Notes: a model not told the origin generated them from the sequence alone. A stretch of 39,631 nt of DNA from Fennellomyces sp. T-0311 (GCA_025266875.1 JALLLT010000105.1:1-39631); one strand, 5' to 3'. Positions 1 through 11,328 are shown, counted from the first letter of the stretch. Program-made: numbers and translations.

Positions 1-487
1 CTGCCAGGTTGCAGGCGAACCCACTCAATCACCTCCTTATGGGTTTCCTTGTTGGGGCTCACCCGGTAATCGACCCCAAAATCAAAGCCATCGATCAGCA
101 GCTTCATTATCTTGTGGATGTAATCCTGTAACTCGATAAATATTTGACCATATATCACATTCCTTCCATGTTCTATCTTACGCGAACAACTTTTTTCTTG
201 GCACTGCCATACTTCTTGCGCAGCTGCTTTTTGTTCAGGGGCACGACTGGAGCGGCCTCACTAGCAACTGACTGAGCAGATAGACTGGCGATTACGCTGC
301 TCATTCTTGCGATAGTGGCTTTGACGAGCTCCAGCCTTGCCCTAAGTTTAGCGTTTTCATCCTTCAACTCATTCAGGCGCTGATTGAAGGAGAGCGCAGC
401 TCTGTTGGCCTGCAAAGCGCGCGTCTGCTCAAAGCCAGGCATTTGGGGGGTGCTGTTGTTGTTGTTGCTGTTACTGTTGTTGGACAT
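1..487 (-). CDS. CACTA accessory coiled-coil protein, divergent copy, 3' end off window
   Basis: Function unknown. Exon 1 (487-182, 102 codons) starts with an Asn/Ser-rich stretch, then FEQTR and a leucine/glutamate heptad segment, ending in a basic KKQLRKKYGSAKKK tract. A GT-AG intron (181-132) leads in frame to exon 2 (131-1), which runs off the window. Exon 2 (LQDYIHKIMKLL...DFGVDYRVSPNKETHKEVIEWV) aligns with the second exon of the complete gene at 25734-26988 (VKQL...DLDFRRGVNSAIKGDVVEYV). It is therefore the same gene family from a different, older CACTA element. The domain may serve DNA binding or partner contact, but that is inference. Repeat R cuts its upstream region at 603. Confidence 0.7.
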
Positions 488-602
488 CTAGTATACAGGT
501 AAATACTGTGCACTGTGATAATACACGCTATAATGGTTTATAGATGCGTACAATAAGATGAAAACCGATAAAAGAACGGGAAGAACCTTATATTGTGTAC
601 AC

Positions 603-1068
603 TCAATTTTCTTATATTGCCTCAAAAATAAGAACTGGCTCCCCACCCCCCAATACCTCAAATTTATTTCAGAGTCAGATGGCTAACGTCATTGCTGGTG
701 TAGTAGGCGCGTAGAAAAAAAGTAAAAGAGCGTTAAGTCCCTTTGTACCACTATTAAAAACAGCTCAAACTTCAGCATTGCAAGATGGCAGCTGCGATTT
801 CGTTGGAAGGTATTAAGCACTACAAGAAAAAAAGCTAAGGAAGCTAGTGTAACCGACGAAATAGGTGTAAAAACAGTGAAGGGGCTTATTTTTTTTATTT
901 TCTAGTGAGCCGGAAGTATTGGCCAACAATCTGTGAAGACGATTCAGCAAGCATTGGAACGCAATTTGACGAAACAATCTTAATGGAAGGATCTGTGATC
1001 GAGTCAAGTGGATTAGGCTGGACAGAAAGAAAAAGTGTAAGAAAACGCACGTTTACTATTTTTCTGTC
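603..1068. repeat. Repeat R, left arm (direct copy at 39207-39631)
   Basis: The sequence from 603 (TCAATTTTCTTATATTGCC) to about 1030 recurs nearly unchanged at 39207-39631, where the window ends. In both places it abuts a broken CACTA gene: the upstream region of an accessory gene on the left, and the transposase reading frame on the right. A 17-codon ATG frame at 785 (MAAAISLEGIKHYKKKS) and an open stretch at 905-1069 (SRKYWPTICEDDSAS...) are shared by both copies, but I cannot join them convincingly into a gene. Confidence 0.8.
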
Positions 1069-1087
1069 GGATTTACTTCGGACAGAC
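1069..1087 (+). repeat. MULE1 left terminal inverted repeat
   Basis: GGATTTACTTCGGACAGAC, exactly repeated in inverted orientation at 7037-7055. A second partial copy of the CGGACAGAC motif follows at about 1107. Confidence 0.65.
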
Positions 1088-1259
1088 AAGAAGAAGTCAC
1101 TCTCGGACAGACTGCGTTCAATGAGTTCAGTATACAGCATCAATCACTATCAAGTGTAACATTAACAAACTTTTTGTTGCCTCGCTAATTGAACACGACT
1201 AAAAATTTTACAAGCCATGTAGGCAGTCTATGTCAATTGTTTATTGTCTATATCTAGGG

Positions 1260-1362
1260 TAAAAAAAAGTGAAAATGGAGTAAGTGAAATGGTGAGAGCA
1301 GTGAAAAAGATGAGAACAGTGAAAAAGGTGAAACAGTGAAAAGGTGGAAACAGTGAAAGGTG
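1260..1362. repeat. Purine-rich tandem repeat in MULE1 3' region
   Basis: Imperfect repeats built on GTGAAA/CAGTGAAAAAGGTG units of about 14-17 bp fill the space between the left end of MULE1 and the 3' end of its gene (stop at 1370). Confidence 0.6.
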
Positions 1363-2964
1363 ATACTTTTTAAGCATTGAACCGTGATGTCCAGTAGTCA
1401 TCGAGTTCCAGAAGAGAGCATGTAATCTTGTGTTGCGCGTTAAGTGAAGGTAGTTTGAAATCAGCTATGTTGTCGTGCAATTCGATGAGTACAAAATGGT
1501 TGCCGTTTACCAGTTGCATGATAATGGGCTTGGGCAGTACTTCAGGAACGTCGATCCCCACAGGCAAAAAAAGTTGAGCGAACCGACCAGTACCAGTGTA
1601 GATAGCAATAGGTGTGGCAAAGGCATCGGCAGCAATTTGGGCGCAATCGGGGGTAGTAAACCAATACTGACTGGGGCAAATGTCCATCATGAATGACAGG
1701 ATATTGAGTAGTTCTTTGGTGTTGTAGAGAAAAGGGCTGTTTGAATACACTCGATGTCGTGCAAGTAGTGTTGATTTCATGGATAGTTTGATGCTTGGCC
1801 ATTCATCTTGATCCCCAAAAATATACTGGGCGATACATCTAAACCCACAGTGTCCATCCATTTCAACGTTCCAAACAGTTTTGACAAACTCTTTCTCCAA
1901 GAGCCCATCCACAGAGATACCATTGATGACAACTGACGGCGGCAGATCTGAAGGTATATTTGATGTGCTAATATGCAGCGTGAGTAATGTGATTCACTAT
2001 CACAACATATTATAAGAACCAACCTATTATCAAATATAACGCTAGCATTATCACTCTCCTCGTCGCACTTGTCAATGTTATCCTGCCCGGAACCATGGTG
2101 TACAATCAATTTGATCTTTTTGGCCTTCTTCTCTTCAGTGGCTTTCCTTTGCCTTTTTTTTTCTGCTTTTTCATGTGCAGCAATTTCTTTTTCCTTGAGC
2201 TCGATTGCCAGTGGAAGACGTTTTGTCCCTTTTGGGCGGCTCCTGGTTGCTTTCAATGGAATCGGTTCGTTCAGTTCTTTCAGTGCAGGCAAGGATGAAA
2301 TATTGTTAAGAAGTTTGGTCAACTGGTCAAAGATTGTCATGCGTTGTTGATCATCTTGTAGTTTTATAAGTGCTTGTTCAAACGCGTAAACGGTTCTTTT
2401 GATCGCAAGATCGGTCTTGGTAACATCGATCTTTTCTTCTTCATTGCTGTAAGTAACATCTACGATTCTTATATTAGTCGAAAGCTACAATATGTGTACT
2501 TACGACCTTACCTTGGGCAAGTTCAGATTGCTTTTCACTTAGGTGCCAACGGGCAGGTACAGAGCTAAGAGATATGACAGATTGATCGAGTAACTGATGT
2601 TTGCAAGGTATGTTGAAGTTGATACGGACAGGACAGGTGCAGTTGGCATTTGGTTTTGTATTTTTTGTACGCTTTGCGCATTCAATCTTGATCTTGTCGA
2701 TCGCATATTGCGAAACTTTGCCTTGCAACTCTGCCAATGCGGCCTTGTCATTTGCTGCCATATATGGATCATTTCCAAACTTTTGACGCTCGGTACTGTA
2801 GAGAATGGCTTCTCTCTATTTATAATATAAGTATGCTGTGTATAAGTTCTATAGCACAATAGTACACTGTACCTGGTTACGAATGAAATTGTCAATTGTC
2901 AACATTGCACTGCCAAGGCTCTTGGCAGAGTGAAGTTCCTTTTTGATGACGGTGTGGGCACCTT

Positions 2965-5640
2965 CACCATGGTAAAAATAAATTCAGGATATATTCAAGT
3001 TTTTAAATTATATTTTCAGAAAATTCATGTATTCACAAATATTCAAAAAATATTAAGCAGATATTCAGATATTTAGAAAATATTCGCGAGATATATATAT
3101 GTCGGAGGTATTTCAAAACAGCTGTTATGCTAGTGATGCTCATAATCGACTGGTGTTTCTTTTTTTTGCATGAGGCTGCTTTTGCGAACAGTAGAAATAT
3201 TCCCTGGTGCCTATACCTTTTGCGCGTCCTGAAAATCCAATTAAGTCGTCAGCCGCAACTACTACGTATCGCTTGGGGCTACTACCTGTCTTGTACGGCC
3301 AAGGTCCATTGTCTCTCGTTAGCTCTGTAATTCTGCAAATGCCAGTAACTTTTCGCCAATATATTGTCGCTGCCCTTTCGTAAGCCCTCTCTTGTCCGGA
3401 TCACTTGTGTCTACTCCGATATTCATTCTGACAATAGATTCTCGGCCCGTTCCTCCGCAGGTAACACCTTTCTTAAACATCCTACTGCCTATTTCTAAAT
3501 TCCCGTTGTCTGTCACTACCAGAAACTAATTCGCGCAGCAGTTATTTTTTGTACTTTTTCTGCTCCAACATTCAAACCGATGGCTGACGACACAACGACA
3601 AGGCTTTTATCAACGTTTCTCCAAACCATTGGCGAATTCAAGAAGTGCGTTACCGACGGATTAGCTGCGATTGATCAGCGACTCATCCGCTTGGAACTAG
3701 CCGTGTCAACCGAACTGGAGGAAGTAAAATCAGGTACGAGTAAACTTAAGGACAATGGTTCAGGTTTCGCGTTACAACTTGCTGATGCGTTGACCACAAC
3801 TACAACCATGCAAGGACCGCTTCCATCTTACCCACAATCTTCTCCTGCGCAAAATCCTTTCGCCGATGTAGAGATCCCTCGCGATGTTAGGCAACCACTC
3901 GTCCGAGAAGGAACATCGCTCCAATTTCGCTGGTCTCAATACGAGTACCTATGCGAAGACGTCTTAAGGAAGCAGAATATCCCTTACCATGATCGGTATT
4001 ACGCAACTTTTAAAGGTAATGCACTCATGTATACAGCAGATCTTGTTCTTGATATTCGAGCGCATCACAATTTGAGTCCATCAAATACTTGGGAACATCT
4101 TTCAAGACAAGTACGGCTGGAAGCCGAAGGAATGTATGAAAAACTGGTTGGCAAGGAGTACCCTCTTGTTGCGTGCATTGAAAGCTGGGGCGCGATGCTG
4201 ATGATGCGTAAAGCATTCTGGGGTATAAAGGATAAAGAAAGTAAACACGGCAAAACACTAATTATCAAAACTAACACCTTTTCTACTGTTTGCTTTAGCC
4301 TCAGGTGCGATGGCTGGCAATCGGTGTGTGTAGGTTGTCGTACATCCATGAGTTACTATTAATACAACTTTATCACTAGTACTACCGAAGCTCCTTCCAA
4401 CACCAGAGCAACCCCCGCTGAAAGGTATTGTCTGTCCACTTTTTGACCTTTTTAATTGAAAACAATACTATAGTTCCAGTGACACTTATGCAAACCCTCA
4501 GTCGCGTTCATCAAGTTATGCTTCTAAGGAGATGTCAAGTGATGATTTAGACGATGAGCTAAGGGATTTTCAGAACGGCGACTCCAGTAGTGACGGCGAT
4601 AGTGTGCGTCTGCACGGAGATGGACGAACTTTACGAACCCCTGGTCTGCTTGAAGTAGATGATTTACTTTGTGATGATCATCTTCCGGAGTTAGTTGAGG
4701 GCAACCTTAAAAAGCTACCTACCTTGGACACTATACTCTCTAGTGAAAGCGATGGAAGGGAATCTGAATCTAACACACAAGAGCCATCAAAAAGTCACAA
4801 AAAGGCTACAGTCGCGAGATCGACGACAGAAAACAGGCAAAGGTATACAACAGGAGTCGCCGGTCAAGAGTAACAAGCAAAAGTCAGCTGCCACGAGTAT
4901 ACCACACCAGCGAGCCACACCATCTGAAGCAAGCAGCAGTACAGGGGTGGTCCATAAGCATAAGTCATTCTAAAACGTTGACATATATTATCTTTTAAGA
5001 CGCGTGGTACTGATATTTATTTCACTTCAGCGAAGTCAGCTTCTATCACTGAGGCGCAAAACTATAGTCAAGGTATTGGGGCGATTGAAGTGAACGATGA
5101 CACAGGTTTAGATGGAGGTAAGAAATTTAAACATTGACTTTCAAAATTTTAGGATCCAAGAAACCGGGAAGCCAAAGAAGTCCCAAGTTATTAAGAACAC
5201 AAACAACGATTACTCACCCCAAAAAACGACGTGGTAGACCGCCCAAGAAAGTTACAAAGGATGCGGATGAAGAAACCACGCTCAAAGGAAAAAATTGTAA
5301 AGAAGCGCAGGTATACGAAGGCGTGGGAATGAAGGGTTCAAAACACGATATGATGGGATAAATGGAGGTAAGTGATCTGTCTAGCAATAGTAGTATATGT
5401 AGCAATACGATAGTGCTATAAGGATTAGCAATAAACAGTTATTATGCACCATAAGGATTTAAAGCATATGCGCAACCGTATTAATATGTTTGAAAAATAT
5501 TCGTTTCTTTTTACATATTCAAAATATATTAAGAAATATTCGAACACGATATTCAAAATATATTCAAAATAATCCAAAAAAAAATATGTAAAAATCTTAA
5601 TACACTATGAATATATCTTGAATTTATTTTTTCTATGGTG
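2965..5640 (+). mobile_element. CACCA-ended, transposase-less element with 3-bp CTT target duplication
   Basis: Inverted ends begin CACCATGGTAAAAATAAATT (left) and CACCATAGAAAAAATAAATT (read from the right), then share GATATATTCA. The flanks are CTT (2962-2964) and CTT (5641-5643). Removing the element plus one CTT restores an open MULE1 exon. Both ends hold arrays of ATATTCA-like motifs (2980-3100 and 5490-5630), as in CACTA subterminal regions. CACTA elements make 3-bp duplications and start with CAC, so I assign it there with caution. 2965-3579 holds no other gene. No DDE transposase is present; the only gene is at 3580-5361. Confidence 0.75.
3580..5361 (+). CDS. Multi-exon acidic/serine-rich AT-hook protein carried by the 2.7-kb element
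   Basis: Not recognised as a known family. Exon 1 from ATG 3580 encodes a predicted coiled-coil start (LLSTFLQTIGEFKKCV...RLIRLELAVS), then a globular-looking segment with many aromatic residues (FRWSQYEYLCEDVLRK). GT-AG introns of about 50-60 bp follow near 4241-4299, 4326-4379 and 4425-4473. The next exon is strongly acidic and Ser-rich (MSSDDLDDELRDFQNGDSSS, about 4532-4840). Splicing between about 4841 and 5030 is unclear. The last exon (about 5154-5361) has an AT-hook, KKRRGRPPKK, and ends in TAA. A nuclear, DNA-binding role is inferred. It may be the element's own accessory gene or a captured host gene. Confidence 0.6.
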
Positions 5641-7036
5641 CTTCAACCCTTTGGGTTGTCGTGTTACCAAAGTGCAAGCAGTGACAGGTATACGCCCCAA
5701 CCCATGCTTCTTTCTTTTTCAACGTGCTAATCTAAAAGTCAGCGATAGATTCATTACTTATAAAGTACACTTACAATTCAAGATAGTTTACAATTTGATC
5801 AGCTTTTGTACTGAACTTCGTGATGCTGATGAAATCTTTTTTGGCTCTATCGATATCTTCCAAGGTGCGGCTATGGATCAATTTTTTTACAGTCTTCATC
5901 AACTCGTCTTGTTGTTGTTGCGTTGTAAACCCTTTGAGGCAATTTTTTTTTAAGTTGTTGATGATATGTAAAGTGCAAAGAAGTTGGACGCTGGATGGGA
6001 AAACATTGCTGACTGCACACAGTTCTGCTGCTGAGTTGTCCATTACAATCGATATAGGTTGAATTTTGGCTGGTACATATACAACTTGATACAATTGAGT
6101 CATCACCCATTCGTACGATGCTGTCGATTCATCCGAAATCCAAGCTCCGGCAATTGCAAACGTCATTGGTGACTTGACACCCACGTTCCCTACCCCAACC
6201 ATATTTACATATGGCATTTTGTATCTGTTGGTTTTGTATGTTGCATCAAGAATCAAGACCTTGTAAAATCGACGTGCTTTTGTGATGCTTGTTGGATGAC
6301 AGAAAAAGATGGTGCGAAGACAGTGTGTTGAATCATATCGATATCGAACATGGTAACCTTTACAATCCAAGTCGTCCGCCAGTTTTTTCAGTTGCCCAGG
6401 CTTTCCATCTTCGATACGGCGCATGCGGTAACGGATGTTGCTGATATCTTTAGCCTTGCTAATAGCATTTCCAGCATCGTCTCGCAGTGTGCCAGCGATC
6501 GTTTTGGGGGTGGCGTCAGTAGCAACCATCTTGACTACATGATTGTAGTTTTCTTCAGAGAGTTGGCGATGCACAGGGAAAATCGATGAATCTTTTGACA
6601 TGTCGTGGTTATGCTCGTTGATGATACTTTCTACAATCCAATAGTCGTTGACTGCTTGGGCCTTGATCTTAAAAGGACAATTGATGCGGAGAGAAGGACG
6701 CTTGACTTGAACTGTGGTACTATCGAGATCCCAGTTGTTTCGAAAGCTACCTCCCATGGTGCATTGCCACCATGTACGAGATGGCGAGCTAGTACAGATG
6801 CTGACTGCAAAACCTTTTTCCTTGGCGTACTTTTGGCATGCCACCTTCAGTTCATCGCGAGAAATAAAGACTTTGTTAAGTAATTCGGACATCACAAGCA
6901 GGTACAAAAGAGTTACCGAGATATCCTATTCCAGAGAGAAAAAAATCATGAAGAAGAGTGCCAAAAGAAGAACGGAGATGGGCGGAGCTGTCTTAATCTA
7001 TAGAAAATCTTTCATTTACTAAACTCACTGAAACTA

Positions 7037-7055
7037 GTCTGTCCGAAGTAAATCC
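7037..7055 (-). repeat. MULE1 right terminal inverted repeat
   Basis: GTCTGTCCGAAGTAAATCC, the exact reverse complement of 1069-1087. Confidence 0.65.
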
Positions 7056-7252
7056 AGAAATCTGCTGTGTCTGTTCTCATCTGGCTCTCTCCAAGTCATT
7101 ACAACACAGTTATGCCATTGTCATTGTTGAACACAATTAGGTTTATACCATAAGGTGCTTACAGCTGCTCATCCTGGAATGAAAAAAAAAGTTATAAATC
7201 TGTAAAGGACAACTTCACTTTATTGCTGAAATTGAGCCACCATGCCTCTGCA
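7056..7252. other. Short remnant between MULE1 and MULE2 (interior of repeat R)
   Basis: The 197 bp lie between two MULE termini. If MULE2 is removed, an open stretch crosses the join (KDNFTLLLKLSHHAS then ATAGIEIN), suggesting the tail of an old gene of R. Weak evidence. Confidence 0.3.
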
Positions 7253-7618
7253 GGAACGGCTAAATGCACCCCCCCTCTGGCGCCCCCCTCTTCACTTGTG
7301 ACGTAGAAAGTCAATTCTGTACTTAGACACCCCCCCTTATACCACTCGCCTGTTTTGAAGACGTTGACTTGACATTACAAATCCACCCGCGAGAATTCAA
7401 TGAAGCTATAATTAAATGTGACATGGCAAATCAGACCGTGAGAATTCAACAAAGCAATAATCGACATGCCAAATGGAACTTTAAGAATTCAGCCAAATGA
7501 TGTTCAGACGTGACATGGCAAATCGACGTATGAGAATTCAGTAACATAGTAATCAGAAGTCGAACGCGTTTGAGTTTCCTACAAATCAACAGAAATATGA
7601 ACGTACATATGGTCCACT
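7253..7618 (+). repeat. MULE2 left terminal inverted repeat with four internal ~46-bp repeats
   Basis: It matches 10867-11234 in inverted orientation. C-runs near the end are followed by four units starting at 7371, 7420, 7463 and 7512, each with GACAT(G/T)(G/A/C)CAAAT then (G/A)AGAATTCA. These are plausible transposase-binding repeats. Confidence 0.85.
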
Positions 7619-7726
7619 ATAAGCTTCGAATTCTTTAGTAGGAATTGAGTACTATAGAAAGTGAATCAAGATCGTACCATTAAGTATATTTGGAAATATA
7701 TAAAGAAGAAGGATAAAAACTAATAA

Positions 7727-10700
7727 TTATAAATGAGGAAAAGCAAGTGAATAATCTTGAAGCTGATGGCGATGACAGAAGGAAGAGTGTGCTGGATATA
7801 GACGTGGCCACGTAATCCTTGCGCGAGTGTTATATTTGACGTGGTAGTAATGGGCACCATGTAATTGCAAAATAATAGGATGCGGTGATGGTAAGCTGAA
7901 CATTGGCACATAAAGAGCTGAACTATCTGGAGCATAGCATGCAATTACCACGTTAAAGGTGTTAGCTGCAATAATTGAATCCTCTGGAATCATAAACCAA
8001 TATGCTGAAGAAGTTGGCGAAGCATGGTTGGTTAACTGGTTCACAACTCTATGAACATCAGCTTCTCCAAGAAGAGGCACATATAACTCTCTATGGCTGT
8101 TAAGGTGATCCAGCATGGCACCTTTCACTTCTTCCCATTTGCTTTCATTGGATTTCAATGCCTGGGCAATTGCACGGTATCCACAGTTACCATCATCTTT
8201 CACGTAGTTGATATGCTTGATTGCGCGACGAGGTGCGATGGCGTGAAGGACATAGCCATATTTGTCAAGCGTACTTTGATCGCTTGGTATGGTTGTTCCA
8301 CATTGAACCACTGGCTGTCCTTGACTTTCTGGGTGTGGGCTGTTACCATTCCTATTGTGACATCGTGAATGTAAATGTAACAAGTCTTAAGTACGATACC
8401 CTGACGACAGTATATACGTCAGTGATATACTTACCATTCATCGATAGCATCTTTGGCGAACCGTGTCTTGGCTTTTTTCTTTGAATTTCTATCATGAACC
8501 TCGCTGAAAATAGCATCTCGCTTGGTGCTGTGCTTTTTTGATTCCTTTACTTCTGGAGGCTTAAGTTCATTAAGATCAATGAAGGAATCTCGATTGATGG
8601 CAACCGGTTTCTCCAAAAGTGATGCTTGCTGCTGTTGATCGGTGTATATGTACTGGAGCTGTTCAATACGATACAGCTCTGTAGAGATGCGGTCATGGAC
8701 TGTTTCGGGCTTATAATCACTGGCTATTGCAAGGATTGAGCCGCCATCTTTGTCATTTGGTGATGCATCGTTGGCTGTTTCTTTTGTATACGGATCAACT
8801 TTATACATAAGCACCAGTATATAGTACATTCGGCTAGTGGAATTGTTTTCTTCCTTACATGTCTCTTCAGGGAAAATATGCCATCTTCGCGGAACAATAG
8901 ACAGTGGAATTTCGCCAGCAAGAGGAAGCACATGGCAACAAGGAAGGTCAAATACATGCCTAATAACGCACTGACAATGTATAGTTTGCAGCATATTCGA
9001 TCGACAGATTTCTGTCTTGATTATGTCGAATGCAAACCGTGAGATGTTACAGAAAAGAGCTTTCAGACGTTTGGCGTCACTTTCTGCAATATGTGCATCG
9101 AATCCAAGAACTTCTTTATCGATTTGCTTACGATGTAAATCAAGCTAGTAGATATAAAACAATGAGACTTCCATAGCAATACTTAAATGCATTCATGAAA
9201 AATCGATTATATACACATTTCTCAAATTATTATTAAAACTATTTATGCATACCTTCAAGTTGTAAAACTGATCAAGTATTTTAAATGCGAGGTAGAAATT
9301 ACTCGATGCCTTCAGGTTCTTTTTCAGTTCAGCATGTGCACCTTCCACACGACTGGTGCTAGTGTTGCCTAGATGTGGAACCTTAGCAATAAACTTGCCG
9401 GCCCAACGCTCTTCGACCTTCAGCTTTCTTTAAGCAATGAGGAGATCTAAGTGTTAGCAAGAGCGCATATAGATATTTGTGGTGTAATTACTTGTTCATA
9501 TAGTTTCTGGCTAACTCTGGATCGTGTGCCTTTTCCGAGGCTGCCTCAACTAAACGGTAGCCGTCCTTATATGTATCTTCCGTAGCTATGACAGTAAGCC
9601 CAGTACGTTGATCTTCCATTTTCCACATCATCATCAAGTTGATCCCATGCATACAGGATTCGTAGTCGTTTTTGTCCTTGAAAAATTTGTCCATATTGGA
9701 CTCAAAGTTTCGGCGTAGATGGATCTGGCACAAAAGCTTGTACGAGGTGGGAAATACAACATCTAAGGCATACATTAGTGCATTATCACTGTCAGTGACA
9801 AGCACTTTTGGCGATGGGATGCCCTCTTCCGCTGGCCAGACAACAGATTTCAGACAGTTGGCGAACTATTCGTAAGTGTACTTGTCTTCCTGCAATATCC
9901 AACCTCCGGCGATAAGGAATGTCTTTAGCTTAGGATGGCCAATATTCGCAGTGCCGGTGACATTGACAAAGGGTAGCTTGTGCTTGTTGGTCTTGTAAGT
10001 GGCATCGAGACATATAACGTCTGGGAACTGACATGCCAGCTTTATCGCGTCATTGTGTGCGAAAAAAAGCGAACGGAGAGTATTTGCGCCTTGTTCATTA
10101 GTGCTTGTCTGATACCTGACCTGATAGTTGTTTCCCTCGAGGTCATTGATCAGATGGAACATCTGGTGCTCAGGGTCATTGTTGAAAACGACACGGCGTA
10201 GGTTGCTGATGTCCTTTGAAGTTGATCCTGCACCAAGTGTCTGCAAAGAATTGCTGATTACGGCGTTTGAAGCATGCACTTCGATCAGTCTCACAGCATG
10301 TTCACGCTGGGCATGGTTCAGACGTCGATTCATCGGATACGTGAATTTGCCTAGTGCCGTACAGTGGTTTGAATGGCATTTCACGATGTTGACGATCTTC
10401 CATTCTTGGCCCTTTTAGATCTTAGCCTTAAAACGGAACATGCAACCCTCTGCGCTGCGAATCCCGCTTTCTGTTTTTCTTTGTATCTTGTTTCTGAAGC
10501 TTACCATTGCTGTCGACCACAAGTAGCTTTTTGGTAGCGTCTGTCCAGGCTGAGGTGTCACGAGGAACTCCTGAGTGACGGCAACCCATGATAAGCTTGC
10601 CAATATCACTTTTCAAGGTGGTTGCTGAGAAGTTACGATCAGCAGCATATTTTCTGATAGCAATACGGGCATCTTCCATTGTGGGAAAGCAATCACTAAT

Positions 10701-10736
10701 ATTAAGTGCTTGCTTGTTTTGCGATTCAGATGACAT
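7727..10736 (-). pseudogene. MULE2 transposase-SWIM-OTU protein, inactivated
   Basis: Translation starts at ATG 10736 (MSSESQNKQALNISDCFP) with a FAR1-like N-terminus. The DDE core shows VICLDATYKTN, VLVTDSDNALMYAL and TSTSRVEGAH (about 9345). The SWIM-like finger is HCQCVIRHVFDLPCCH, a Lys-rich linker follows, and the OTU domain (7727-8383) carries DDGNCGYRAI and LHGAHYYHV. Introns lie near 9491-9431, 9251-9148 and 8431-8368. It is broken by a frameshift near 10450-10490, an in-frame TAA at 10415-10417 and an in-frame TAG at 9866-9868 (FANC follows in the same frame). It is clearly related to MULE1 but has different termini, so this is a separate MULE-OTU lineage. Confidence 0.82.
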
Positions 10737-10866
10737 TGCTGAAAACTTGATATTGAACTTTGAGTGTAAGAAAAGGAAGAAAGCTAACAGTGATGCCCTG
10801 AGCAATCTTTTATCAGCTTGTGAATCGTTGTACAGACAGCGCTAAGGAACCCAGATATATACTATG

Positions 10867-11234
10867 GGTGAACCATATGTACGTTCATATTTCTGTTGAT
10901 TTGTAGGGAACTCAAACGCGTTCAACTTCTGATTACTGTGTTACTGAATTCTCGTATGTCGATTTGCCATGTCACGTCTGAACATCATTTGGCTGAATTC
11001 TTAAAGTTCCATTTGGCATGTCGATTATTGCTTTGTTGAATTCTCACGGTCTGATTTGCCATGTCACATTTAATTATAGCTTCATTGAATTCTTGCGTGT
11101 CGATTTGTAATGTCAAGTCAACATCTTCAAAACAGGCAAGTGGTATAAGGGGGGTGTCTAAGTACAGAATTGACTGTCTACGTCACAAGTGAAGAGGGGG
11201 GCGCCAGAGGGGGGGGTGCATTTAGCTGTTCCCT
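10867..11234 (-). repeat. MULE2 right terminal inverted repeat
   Basis: Inverted match to 7253-7618, with the same GAATTC-containing repeats and G-runs (11149-11155, 11194-11200, 11210-11217). Confidence 0.85.
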
Positions 11235-11328
11235 GCCTCTGCCACAGCTGGCATTGAAATTAATTTTTTTGGTGGGGGGAGCCAGCTTAAATTGATGGGG
11301 GGAGCCAGCTTAAATTGGTGGCGATATA
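11235..11328. repeat. Repeat R, right arm
   Basis: Two tandem copies of GGGGGGAGCCAGCTTAAATT (11274-11317) followed by GGTGGCGATATA resemble the inverted left end of R (TATATTGCC...CTGGCTCCCC). Mariner D entered at the TA at 11327-11328; R resumes at 13125 (AGTATTTTG). Confidence 0.5.

Larger units (their letters stand above)
1370..6892 (-). pseudogene. MULE1 transposase with FAR1-like zinc finger, SWIM finger and OTU peptidase domain; interrupted
   Basis: Exons on the minus strand: 6892-5775, 5726-5641, [insert 2965-5640], 2964 to about 2873, about 2812-2509, about 2452-2033, about 1978-1370. The N-terminus has a WRKY/FAR1-type finger (QCTMGG...NCPFK...NEHNHD). The DDE core shows LILDATYKTN, SIVMDNSAAE and the family's catalytic Glu in TTTQRVE. 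The SWIM finger is NCTCPVRINFNIPCKH. A lysine-rich basic segment (KAEKKRQRKATEEKKAKK) precedes the OTU domain, with MDGHCGFR and NGNHFVLIE as the expected Cys and His motifs. Every visible exon is open and the splice phases fit. The only disruption is the nested element, which sits one base into the codon after the catalytic Glu (RVE|GAH). OTU domains are cysteine deubiquitinases in known proteins; its role in this transposon is unknown. Confidence 0.82.
1069..7055 (-). mobile_element. MULE1: Mutator-like element with OTU domain, split by a nested element
   Basis: The ends carry an inverted 19-bp sequence (1069-1087 and 7037-7055), followed inward by a looser match (1113-1137 against 7013-7037). 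A MULE transposase gene with FAR1-type zinc finger, DDE core, SWIM finger and C-terminal OTU domain lies between them on the minus strand. Net length without the 2676-bp insert at 2965-5640 is about 3.3 kb. No clear 8-11 bp target duplication flanks these ends, so the true termini may lie slightly outside. Confidence 0.7.
7253..11234 (-). mobile_element. MULE2: long-TIR Mutator-like element with OTU domain
   Basis: The element is about 4 kb with inverted repeats of about 365 bp, starting GGAAC(G/A)GCTAAATGCACC. It is flanked by gcctctgca (7244-7252) and gcctctgcc (11235-11243), an 8-of-9 match fitting the 9-bp duplication typical of Mutator elements. It contains one minus-strand transposase gene, now decayed. 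The ends differ at several positions, many CG versus CA/TG, so it is not very recent. Confidence 0.88.

Noticed and set aside
895..1159. Coding genes on either strand of repeat R
   Set aside because: Frames on both strands overlap, neither resembles a known family, and upstream sequence does not join in frame.
1475..1696. Plus-strand frame over the OTU exon
   Set aside because: It is antisense to a recognisable OTU domain, so a shadow.
7255..7640. CRISPR-like array
   Set aside because: The regular ~46-bp repeats are imperfect, only four, and present as an inverted pair at both ends of MULE2, so they are TIR substructure.
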